Position numbers and translations under genes: made by a program | Part shown: positions 8,433 to 15,345 of the stretch, piece after piece | Position numbering within the stretch: the first letter of the stretch is position 1 | Layout of the letters: the number at the start of each line of letters is the position of its first letter | Assembly: GCA_902517315.1 (NCBI GenBank) | Contig: CABYBP010000009.1 | Coordinates: forward strand, 1 to 35,697 | Direction: 5' to 3' | Length of the DNA: 35,697 nucleotides | DNA from: an uncultured Alphaproteobacteria bacterium | Lineage (GTDB): Bacteria > Pseudomonadota > Alphaproteobacteria > HIMB59 > GCA-002718135 | The notes under the pieces: generated by a model | The model's database searches: none | What the model saw: the letters and a program-made list of their open reading frames with translations, nothing else | Told to the model about the DNA's origin: nothing

Positions 8433-9689
8433 TTAATTTTTCTGTCTTTTTATTTTAGCTCCCAAACTTCCTAATGTTTTTTCTATATTTTCATATCCTC
8501 TATCAAGGTGATAAACACGATTCAATGTTGTTTGGCCATTTGCATTCATAGCAGCTAGTACTAAACTTATACTAGCTCGTAAATCACTAGCCATTACCTG
8601 CGCTCCTTTAAATGTTTGATTGCCTATAATTGTAGCAGTATCTTTTTCTACCGTAATATTTGCTCCTAATCTATTTAATTCAGGAACATGCATAAATCTA
8701 TTTTCAAAAATTGTTTCTTTAATTTTTGACTTACCGTCTGAGAGACACATAAGCGACATTAATTGAGCTTGTAAATCGGTAGGGAAACCAGGATAAGGAC
8801 TGGTTGAGAGACTGGTAGATTTTAGTTTTGATCCTTTAAAAACTTTTATTGAATTTTTATTTACTTTTAATTTAGCACCCATTTTTTTTAAAATATTAAT
8901 TAAAGATTTTAAATAAACGGTATTAAAGTTTTTGATTTCTAAACTTGAATTTAACATCAAGGCTGCAATAATATATGTGCCAGCTACAATTCTATCGGAA
9001 ATTACCTGATGCTCTACTTTTTTTAAATTTGTAACTCCTTGGACAAGAATAGTTTTTGTTCCTTGACCTTCTATTTTTGCACCCATTTTTATAAGGCAAT
9101 TTGATAAATCTACTATTTCTGGTTCTCTTGCAGCATTTACAATCTTAGTTTCACCTTTTGCTAACACTGAAGCCATTAGTATATTTTCAGTAGCACCTAC
9201 ACTTGGAAAAGGTAATTTAATTTTATTACCAATCAATTGTGATTCAACACCTCCTACAACAAAACCATTTTGAATATCAAAATTAGCACCTAGTTTTGAT
9301 AAACCTTTAAGATGTATATCTATTGGTCTAGTTCCAATTGCACAACCTCCTGGTAAAGATATTCTAGCCTCACCAAATCGAGAGAGTAAAGGCCCTAGAA
9401 TTAAAATAGACGCTCTCATTTTTCTTACAACATCATAATCTGCTGATAGATTTTTAATTTTTTTAGGATTTATTTTTAGTTTATCTTTATTATTTTCAAT
9501 TTTAACACCATAGTTTTTTAATAATTTAATTAGATTTAATACGTCAACTACATTAGGTACGTTTGAAAGTTTTAAAGTTTTTTCAGATAAAAGAGAGGAT
9601 ACTATTATTGGCAATGCAGCATTTTTTGAACCATGAACATTGACTGAGCCTGAAATTTTAGAACCTCCCTTAATTATTAATTTATCCAT
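8433..9689 (-). CDS. murA: UDP-N-acetylglucosamine 1-carboxyvinyltransferase
   Basis: A 418-residue enzyme of normal length for the first committed step of peptidoglycan synthesis: transfer of enolpyruvate from PEP to UDP-GlcNAc in the cytoplasm. Lys22 lies in the conserved GSKNAALP (20-27). The catalytic loop is SLPGGCAIGTRPIDIHLKGL with the fosfomycin-target Cys116 present. The C-terminal region has YPGFPTDLQAQ and SDLRASISLVLAA. The start ATG overlaps by 8 bases the stop region of a small basic ORF upstream, and the gene sits in the minus-strand core block. Confidence 0.98.
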   Translation of the reverse strand: MDKLIIKGGSKISGSVNVHGSKNAALPIIVSSLLSEKTLKLSNVPNVVDVLNLIKLLKNYGVKIENNKDKLKINPKKIKNLSADYDVVRKMRASILILGPLLSRFGEARISLPGGCAIGTRPIDIHLKGLSKLGANFDIQNGFVVGGVESQLIGNKIKLPFPSVGATENILMASVLAKGETKIVNAAREPEIVDLSNCLIKMGAKIEGQGTKTILVQGVTNLKKVEHQVISDRIVAGTYIIAALMLNSSLEIKNFNTVYLKSLINILKKMGAKLKVNKNSIKVFKGSKLKSTSLSTSPYPGFPTDLQAQLMSLMCLSDGKSKIKETIFENRFMHVPELNRLGANITVEKDTATIIGNQTFKGAQVMASDLRASISLVLAAMNANGQTTLNRVYHLDRGYENIEKTLGSLGAKIKRQKN

Positions 9690-9831
9690 TTTTGTTAATA
9701 GCTTTTTTTCTTTTTAAAATATTTGATTTCAGTTTTTTTTCTAACCTTTTTATTCTTGTCAAACGGGAATCTTTTTTTGAGTCATCTTTTTGATGATTTA
9801 TATTTTTTTCTTTATTTAATTTTTCTGTCAC
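9682..9831 (-). CDS. Small basic, lysine-rich protein just upstream of murA
   Basis: A 49-residue ORF from GTG (9831-9829) to TAA (9684-9682), ending inside the murA start (AATGGATAA). The product is mostly Lys, Asn and Arg, with a helical basic tail (RLTRIKRLEKKLKSNILKRK at 23-42). Small proteins with RLxxLKxNLxxRK tails are familiar to me from alphaproteobacteria, so I think it is real, but I know no function. It is sandwiched with 9 bases after the DUF2256 gene and an 8-base overlap into murA, which looks like translational coupling. The main doubt is the low-complexity lysine/asparagine composition, which AT-rich DNA can give by chance. Confidence 0.55.
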   Translation of the reverse strand: MTEKLNKEKNINHQKDDSKKDSRLTRIKRLEKKLKSNILKRKKAINKNG

Positions 9832-9840
9832 AAATATGAT

Positions 9841-9987
9841 TTATCTATTACTTTTTTTGTTTAAAGCATTTTTAGAACATTTCTTAGAACAATATAAAAC
9901 ATTTTCCCAATCTCTTTCCCATTTTTTTCTCCAAGTGAATGGTTTATTACAAACTATACAAATTTTAGATGGTAAATTTTTCTTCAA
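9841..9987 (-). CDS. DUF2256 small zinc-ribbon protein
   Basis: A 48-residue protein with the DUF2256 signature [20 protein letters not shown] (8-27) followed by YCSKKCSK. The two Cys pairs (C10/C13 and C33/C37) should bind zinc. The function of the family is unknown. No ATG is available: an in-frame TAA, the stop of the upstream permease gene at 9993-9991, lies 3 bases before a TTG at 9987-9985. I choose this TTG because it gives the usual family start (KKNLPSKIC) and couples the gene to the permease stop. It is too short for many callers and is likely missed in automatic annotation. Confidence 0.88.
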   Translation of the reverse strand: MKKNLPSKICIVCNKPFTWRKKWERDWENVLYCSKKCSKNALNKKSNR

Positions 9988-9990
9988 TTT

Positions 9991-11142
9991 TTACTCGAAT
10001 AGATAAAAATATCCGTAGGCGACAACTAATGCAGGTATTGCACTGTAAAGAGTCGCTAAAATTGCAGCTTTTGGTGCAAGAGCTATTGCAGGAAATAAGG
10101 CATCACCATCATTTGAAATCGCATTTCCTAGTTCTGCGGAAAGAGGGATGTAGCCATTTAAATAAAAAGTTGCTACGACAACTTGTGGCCCACAACCAGG
10201 TAAGAAACCAAAAAGGATTGCTACTAAAGGAACAAATGGAAGCCATAAATCAAAAAATATTTTTAAATCCAAACTTGTAAAATACATAAAAATTTCAAAG
10301 ACAAGAAATCCACTAATTACCCAGGTAGTCACAAAATTGGTTGTGTCTACGACTCTTGATAAAAATCCTCTACTCTTATCAGTTGAGCATTGAAAATCAC
10401 TTAGAGGATTTAATGACCACATAAATATTGATAGTATTGCTCCAGAAGATGCAATGAAAACTAAAAATGTATTATAAGAATCAGATTCAAATTCAATTTG
10501 AAATGCTACTAAAATGCCTAAAACAAAACCAGGAATAAATAAAAAAAGCCAAAAAAAATTGAAATTGGATACAAATGTTTTATTTATTTTTTCAAATTCA
10601 ACTTTAATTTTTGTTTCAGCTGACATAAAATTTGTCCCATGGATAAAATCTATTATATAACCAGATATTGATCCAACAATAATTCCAATACCAAATATTA
10701 AAAGTCCAGTAGTGGGCTCAATAGCAAGTATTAAAAAAGCTGCATCTCCCATTGTTGCTGTGAGTACAGCAACCAAAGAACCAAAAGATATACGACCTTG
10801 AATATATTGAGTAACAACTATTATTGCTCCACCACATCCTGGTATTGCGCCCAGGAATGCGGCTATACCAACGTGGAACTTTTGGGTTTTAGATAGAAAA
10901 GTCTTTACATCAAATTTAGTTAGACTATCGAGCCCAATGAAGACAAAAAGAGTAAATCCAACAAAAACAGATACTTGGATATAGGCATCAATTATTGATG
11001 CTCGTATAACTTCCCCGAACTCTCCTCCTTGAAAAACAAGAGAAAGAAGTAAAAGGCCAAAAAAGGATTTTTTTAATAATCTTCCATCATTCTCAAGAAT
11101 GATTTTGGTTTTCTCATTAATAGCATTAATTAGCGTGTTCAT
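9991..11142 (-). CDS. Putative manganese (heavy-metal) exporter, ArsP_2-type permease
   Basis: A 383-residue membrane protein with about ten hydrophobic segments. It has two related halves, each with a PGCG motif: GAIPGCGGAIIVVTQYIQG at 99-117 and FLPGCGPQVVVATFYLNG in the C-terminal quarter. Each is followed by a similar stretch (ATMGDAAFLILAIEP and AISNDGDALFPAIALAP). This is the pattern of the family annotated as putative manganese transporter / 10TM heavy-metal exporter. The gene is divergent from mntR with only 65 bases between starts, and an MntR-box-like palindrome lies in that gap, which supports manganese and MntR control. The conserved Cys and Asp residues are likely metal ligands. 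Direction of transport (export) is family inference. Confidence 0.82.
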   Translation of the reverse strand: MNTLINAINEKTKIILENDGRLLKKSFFGLLLLSLVFQGGEFGEVIRASIIDAYIQVSVFVGFTLFVFIGLDSLTKFDVKTFLSKTQKFHVGIAAFLGAIPGCGGAIIVVTQYIQGRISFGSLVAVLTATMGDAAFLILAIEPTTGLLIFGIGIIVGSISGYIIDFIHGTNFMSAETKIKVEFEKINKTFVSNFNFFWLFLFIPGFVLGILVAFQIEFESDSYNTFLVFIASSGAILSIFMWSLNPLSDFQCSTDKSRGFLSRVVDTTNFVTTWVISGFLVFEIFMYFTSLDLKIFFDLWLPFVPLVAILFGFLPGCGPQVVVATFYLNGYIPLSAELGNAISNDGDALFPAIALAPKAAILATLYSAIPALVVAYGYFYLFE

Positions 11143-11162
11143 TAAATGTGTATATAGCTAAT

Positions 11163-11184
11163 AAATATAGCTATGGCTACATTT
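11163..11184. promoter_or_regulatory. MntR-box-like operator between the Mn exporter gene and mntR
   Basis: A 22-base near-perfect palindrome: AAATATAGC, TATG, GCTACATTT, with 8 of 9 arm positions complementary. From memory, the E. coli MntR box is AAACATAGC...GGCTATGTTT, and 17 of 22 positions agree. It sits 21 bases before the mntR-side permease start and 24 bases before the mntR start, so it could control both divergent genes. A second copy of TATAGCTA at 11153-11160 lies beside it. Confidence 0.7.
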
Positions 11185-11207
11185 TCTATTAAATTTTTTC
11201 TATTTTT

Positions 11208-11612
11208 ATGTTAAAAATAATAATGTCTTTCAGGAAAGTCAGAAAAGCTCATAGAACAGAAAATACAGAAGATTATTTAGAACTCGTTGCAGAACTCTTG
11301 AATTCAAAAGGAGAAGCCCGTATCGTTGATATTGCTGAAAACTTAGGTATAGCTCAAGCCACAGCCAATAAAACAATACAAAGATTACATTCCCAAGGTT
11401 ATATAAAAAGAGAACCTTATCGGTCTATTTTTTTAACTTACAAAGGTCAAAAAATAGCAAGTGAATCAAAAAAGAGACATAATATAGTTTATAATTTTTT
11501 ACGAAATCTTGGATTAGATAAGAATACAGCTTCTGAAGATGCAGAAGGAATAGAACATCATGTTAGTGAGAAGACACTCAAAAAAATGGATAATTTTAAC
11601 TCAAAGAAATAA
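11208..11612 (+). CDS. mntR: Manganese-responsive DtxR-family regulator MntR
   Basis: A 134-residue regulator. The winged helix-turn-helix spans ~20-85 (DIAENLGIAQATANKTIQRL), and the dimerisation helices follow. Aligned by eye to B. subtilis MntR, all six metal ligands are present: Asp22, Glu25, His91, Glu113, Glu116 and His117 (in EGIEHHVS). There is no SH3-like third domain, as expected for MntR. A second ATG at codon 6 (MSFRKVRKAH) could be the real start; neither has a clear ribosome site. With Mn bound it should repress or tune the divergent transporter gene through the palindrome between them. A strong hairpin follows the gene. Confidence 0.93.
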   Translation: MLKIIMSFRKVRKAHRTENTEDYLELVAELLNSKGEARIVDIAENLGIAQATANKTIQRLHSQGYIKREPYRSIFLTYKGQKIASESKKRHNIVYNFLRNLGLDKNTASEDAEGIEHHVSEKTLKKMDNFNSKK

Positions 11613-11651
11613 TTTTAATTGATAGCCAAATCAAATTTAACTAGTGTATAA

Positions 11652-11684
11652 AAAAGAAGGGACACGGCGAATATCCCTTCTTTT
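11652..11684 (+). terminator. Rho-independent (probably bidirectional) terminator after mntR
   Basis: An 11-bp stem (AAAAGAAGGGA / TCCCTTCTTTT) with an 11-base loop lies in the convergent gap between mntR and the methyltransferase gene. A weaker 6-bp hairpin (GGTTTA/TAAACC) follows at 11692-11714. The remaining bases up to 11775 hold nothing I recognise. Confidence 0.75.
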
Positions 11685-11775
11685 CATTCTTGGTTTATGG
11701 ATAGAAAATAAACCTAATTTATAAATACCCGATTCTCTGTTTCGGCTCAAATTTTTAATTAATTAGCTTTAATTT

Positions 11776-12399
11776 TTAATATTTTTGTAACAAAACAATT
11801 TTGATTTTTATTTTGTTTTTAAAATCATTATTCAAAGGTAAATAATTTAAAGGTCTAGAAATTTTAATAATTTTCAATGATTTTTGATGTTTTTTCAAAA
11901 TTCTTAAAAAATCCTGTTGCTTCCATAAATCAGTTCTATGTGTAAATATTACAAAACCTTTTTCTTTAATATTGTTATTAATATTAGCAATAAGTTTGTC
12001 AAAATTTTTACAATACGTTATGGAGCCAATAAGAGAAATAAGATCAAATTTAATTCTATAATAATGTAATTGTTCAAAATTTTTATTTTGTAATTTTGTA
12101 TAAATTTTTTTTCTTGAGGTAATTTTTAAACTTTTGTTAGAAATATCAGAGCCATAGATTTGGCTTTTTGGATAAATTTTTTTTAACTCAGTACCAAATA
12201 AACCGGTACCACATGCTAAATCTAAGATTTTTTGTGGATTTATATTAATTGTTTCTTGTAGAAATTTAATACTTTTTTTAGGAGCTTGATAATTCCATAA
12301 CTTAAGTGTTACATCATAATTTTCTGACCAATCGTCATAGTATTTTCTTGTTTTATTTATATTGCCAACACCTGCAATTAGAGATTTAAAATTATTCAT
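11776..12399 (-). CDS. Class I SAM-dependent methyltransferase
   Basis: A 207-residue cytoplasmic methyltransferase. Motif I is clear (ILDLACGTGLFGTEL, 58-72), the acidic loop after strand 2 is YGSDIS, and strand 4 is FDLISLIGSITYC. The N-terminal YYDDWSENYD resembles the METTL27/WBSCR27-type group. The substrate is unknown. Its ATG lies inside the end of the nitrilase-family gene (8-base overlap), so it is coupled to that gene. The C-terminus is short and lysine/asparagine rich, in line with the AT bias. It is the last gene of the long minus-strand run. I infer that it and the amidase are older chromosomal genes downstream of a sugar-use cassette. Confidence 0.85.
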   Translation of the reverse strand: MNNFKSLIAGVGNINKTRKYYDDWSENYDVTLKLWNYQAPKKSIKFLQETININPQKILDLACGTGLFGTELKKIYPKSQIYGSDISNKSLKITSRKKIYTKLQNKNFEQLHYYRIKFDLISLIGSITYCKNFDKLIANINNNIKEKGFVIFTHRTDLWKQQDFLRILKKHQKSLKIIKISRPLNYLPLNNDFKNKIKIKIVLLQKY

Positions 12400-13198
12400 A
12401 TTGAAGTGAAGGAATTTTTTTTCTAGTTTTTTTTACCTCCATAATTTTTATAGTTGAGTTAAGAATGGAAGGTTTATTTCTAGTCCTATTTACAATCTTC
12501 CCCCATGGATCAACTAAAATAGAATATCCATAAGTTTTTCTTTTCATATGATGATTTCCACACATACCTGTTGCAACAATAAATACATTATTTTCTATTG
12601 CTCTTGACCGATTCAAAATTTCCCAGTGGTCTTTTCCTGTAGGTCTAGTAAAGGCAGCTGGAACTAAAACAATTGAACAATCTTTTTTAGCAAGTTTCCT
12701 ATACAAAGAAGGAAATCGTAAATCATAACAAATTGTCATTCCTAATTTAATATTATTAATTTTTGTATATGTTATTTTTTTACCAGCTTGAAACAAAGAT
12801 GACTCTTGATGTGTTTCTTTGTTATTAATTTGAACATCAAACATATGAATTTTATCATATGTTTTTTTGATTATTCCATGATCATCAATAAAAAAAGATC
12901 TATTGACTAGTTTAGATTGATTTTTTACTTTTAAAAGCAAAGATCCAAGATTTATATTAACCTTATTTTTCTTTGCAAAGTTTTTTGCCATTTTTAAAAC
13001 TGGGCATGTATTTTGATATGGTGCATTGTTTTTTAAATAATTTTTATCATTGGTAATGATGTTTGAGCATTCTGGTGTGCAAATTAAATGAGGTTTAGAT
13101 TTTAATGCTTTATTAAAATTTTTCTCCAGAAATTTAGAATTCAAATTAGGTATTTGACTTGCAGTAAATTGAATTTGAGAAATTTTTAAATTATTCAT
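12392..13198 (-). CDS. Nitrilase-family carbon-nitrogen hydrolase (Nit1/Nit2-like amidase)
   Basis: A 268-residue enzyme with the complete Glu-Lys-Cys triad: Glu43 (CTPECSN), Lys116 (TYDKIHMFDV) and Cys157 (GMTICYDLRFP). The HMFDV and RSRAIENNVFIVATG stretches place it near the Nit group, which hydrolyses deaminated glutathione or omega-amides such as 2-oxoglutaramate; this narrower assignment is inference. There is no signal peptide, so it is cytoplasmic. It starts 4 bases after the MFS transporter stop and overlaps the methyltransferase start. In alphaproteobacteria such amidases usually follow a glutaredoxin gene, so the transporter upstream is an unusual neighbour. Confidence 0.9.
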   Translation of the reverse strand: MNNLKISQIQFTASQIPNLNSKFLEKNFNKALKSKPHLICTPECSNIITNDKNYLKNNAPYQNTCPVLKMAKNFAKKNKVNINLGSLLLKVKNQSKLVNRSFFIDDHGIIKKTYDKIHMFDVQINNKETHQESSLFQAGKKITYTKINNIKLGMTICYDLRFPSLYRKLAKKDCSIVLVPAAFTRPTGKDHWEILNRSRAIENNVFIVATGMCGNHHMKRKTYGYSILVDPWGKIVNRTRNKPSILNSTIKIMEVKKTRKKIPSLQYE

Positions 13199-13202
13199 TA
13201 AT

Positions 13203-14366
13203 TTATTTATATTTAAATAAAAAAATTACCCCACAAATAAATACTATAAAAGATAATAAATACATATTTAGTGTAAGTGAAAATGTTTCTGCTATAAACC
13301 CAATTCCTGCGGGCATTATCATTGTAGAAGATAATCCAATAGTAATAAGATTTGTTACAGTCATTGGTATACTTTCATTAGATTGTTTAACTGCTTGCCT
13401 AATGATTATTGGTACAAAATTTGCAGAAGAAAAACCATAAATACCAAACATTACTAAAATAATATAAAAATTATTGGTAAGTAAAACTATAAACATAATT
13501 ATAGCGCCAATCATAATAAAATAACAACCAACAACCTTTTCAGTAAAAATATCTATTAAGGTATTGGAAAGTAAATTAGCAAAAATTGAGCCAATACTCA
13601 AAAATATCAATCCTGTACTTGCTAAATGTAATGGTGCACCCAAGTCTTTGTTCAACCATAATGTTGACCAATCCATGATTATACCGCCTGAGCCAAAGAC
13701 AAAAAATAAAAGCAACCCAAATAATAGAATATTACCTTCAGGGATTTTGAATTTTTCAGCCTCACCTTTAAAATCCAAATTTCTTGGTAGGCCCAAATAA
13801 TATACGGTAAATGATGCTAATATGGAAAAGAAAGCTAAAAAAATAAAAGAAATATATGGCTCATATTCATTTTTCATTATTAAACCTGCTAATCCTCCAC
13901 CTATAAGAATACCTAAGCTAAAACCCATTGCATAATAAGGAGTAATAATTTTTTTGAATTTTTGTTCAATTAATTGTGAATGTATACCCCCTATTGGCCC
14001 TGATGCACCCCATCCAATTCCTGTTGGAATAGCAGATAATAAGAAATAGAAATATGTTGGAGAAATAATTGATAAAAAAGTAGAAAAAGCAACAATAGGA
14101 AAAGCTAAACTCATAACTAACTTTGTCCCAAATTTTGGAACTAATATTCTTCCAGCTATTTGATTAGAAATAATAAAAAATATTCCAAAAAGTAAAATAG
14201 CATAACTTAAATCAGTTTCATCAATTGAAAGCCTATTCATATTCCATGGGGTTATTCCAAAATAACAACCCACAACTATCATAGGATAAGCAGATGTTAT
14301 TACCGATGCAAACGTAGCTCTTTTAAATATTATTTTATCTTCTTCTAACACAAAGTACTTTACCAA
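13203..14366 (-). CDS. MFS transporter (YbjJ/fucose-permease-like), copy A
   Basis: A 387-residue inner-membrane protein with about 12 hydrophobic segments. It is clearly paralogous to the MFS protein at 34435-35592. Shared stretches include PWNMNRLSIDETDL (PWNIDRLDITESEL in the other), IMDWSTLWLNKDLGAPL (IIDWSPVWLTKDLGAPL), RQAVKQSNESI and LTLNMYLLSF. Its start overlaps the aldo/keto reductase stop by 7 bases, and the amidase gene starts 4 bases after its stop, so it belongs to the sugar-use run. It may import or export a sugar or a breakdown product; the substrate cannot be read from the sequence. Confidence 0.88.
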   Translation of the reverse strand: MVKYFVLEEDKIIFKRATFASVITSAYPMIVVGCYFGITPWNMNRLSIDETDLSYAILLFGIFFIISNQIAGRILVPKFGTKLVMSLAFPIVAFSTFLSIISPTYFYFLLSAIPTGIGWGASGPIGGIHSQLIEQKFKKIITPYYAMGFSLGILIGGGLAGLIMKNEYEPYISFIFLAFFSILASFTVYYLGLPRNLDFKGEAEKFKIPEGNILLFGLLLFFVFGSGGIIMDWSTLWLNKDLGAPLHLASTGLIFLSIGSIFANLLSNTLIDIFTEKVVGCYFIMIGAIIMFIVLLTNNFYIILVMFGIYGFSSANFVPIIIRQAVKQSNESIPMTVTNLITIGLSSTMIMPAGIGFIAETFSLTLNMYLLSFIVFICGVIFLFKYK

Positions 14367-15343
14367 CGGTGATGAACATCATCAAAAAAATATTTTGTAT
14401 AAATATTTTTAATTTCACTCATTAAAGATGAAATTTCATTGGCGTCTGAAGAAGAGGTATTTAAATTTACATGATCTTTATTTTTTGCGCCTGGAATTAC
14501 TACACTGACAGCATCATGCATTAAAATCCATCTAAGTGATAATTGAGATAAAGTTATTCCTGGTGGTATAATCTTTTTCAAATCATCTACAGCTTCTAAA
14601 GCTTTATTATAATTAACACCTGAGAAGGTTTCACCAACATCAAAAGCATCTCCATTGATATTGTAATTACGATGATCATCCGGTGCAAATGAAGATTCTT
14701 TAGTAAACTTACCAGTCAACAATCCGCTCGCAAGTGGAACTCGTACAATTATGGCAATATTTTTTTCTTTTGCAATTTGAAATAATTTTTCAGCAGGTTT
14801 TTGCCTAAACATATTAAAAATAACTTGAATAGATTTTGTATTGGGAAATTTAATACATTCTAAAGCTTCATCTACAGTCTGAACACTAAAACCATAGTTT
14901 TGTATTTTTCCTTTACTTACTAAATAATCTAGCATTTCAAATGTATTTCCAGTTGAATAAACTTCAGTAGGCGGACAGTGCATTTGTAATAGATCAATTG
15001 TTTCAACATTAAGATTTGATAAAGATTGATCCACATAAGACTCCATTAAAGTTTTATCATAGTATCCCTCAGCAACATGAGGATTGATTTGTCTTCCAGC
15101 TTTTGTTGCCACATAAATTCTTTCAGATACTGATTTAATGAATTCACCCACAAATTTCTCACTTCTACCCATGCCATAGACATCAGCAGTATCAAAAAAA
15201 TTAACACCATTTTCAAAAGATGATTTTAATACTTCTTTAGCTTTATCTTCACTAACCTCTCCCCAGTCAGCTCCTATTTGCCAGCAACCTAATCCGATTT
15301 CGGATACATTCCAATCTAATGATCCAAATTTTCTATATTTCAT
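14360..15343 (-). CDS. Aldo/keto reductase
   Basis: A 327-residue NADP(H)-dependent TIM-barrel oxidoreductase. The catalytic tetrad is visible: Asp51 and Tyr56 (FFDTADVYG), Lys81 (YVATKAG) and His122 (LLQMHCPP). The C-terminal cofactor-binding region contains VSVVIPGAKNKDHVNLN. The start GSLDWNVSEIGLGCWQIG is typical for members acting on sugars or small carbonyls. It begins 2 bases after the stop of the last DraG-fold glycohydrolase gene, so it very probably acts in the same pathway, for example by oxidising or reducing the released sugar. The specific substrate is unknown. Confidence 0.92.
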   Translation of the reverse strand: MKYRKFGSLDWNVSEIGLGCWQIGADWGEVSEDKAKEVLKSSFENGVNFFDTADVYGMGRSEKFVGEFIKSVSERIYVATKAGRQINPHVAEGYYDKTLMESYVDQSLSNLNVETIDLLQMHCPPTEVYSTGNTFEMLDYLVSKGKIQNYGFSVQTVDEALECIKFPNTKSIQVIFNMFRQKPAEKLFQIAKEKNIAIIVRVPLASGLLTGKFTKESSFAPDDHRNYNINGDAFDVGETFSGVNYNKALEAVDDLKKIIPPGITLSQLSLRWILMHDAVSVVIPGAKNKDHVNLNTSSSDANEISSLMSEIKNIYTKYFFDDVHHRW

Positions 15344-15345
15344 TT

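Noticed and set aside
9969..10280. Plus-strand 103-codon ORF opposite the Mn exporter gene
   Set aside because: It lies antisense to a well-supported membrane protein and its own start overlaps the DUF2256 gene; its composition is not protein-like.
11692..11775. Possible small RNA in the convergent gap after mntR
   Set aside because: Beyond the terminator and one weak 6-bp hairpin there is no structure or promoter I can support.
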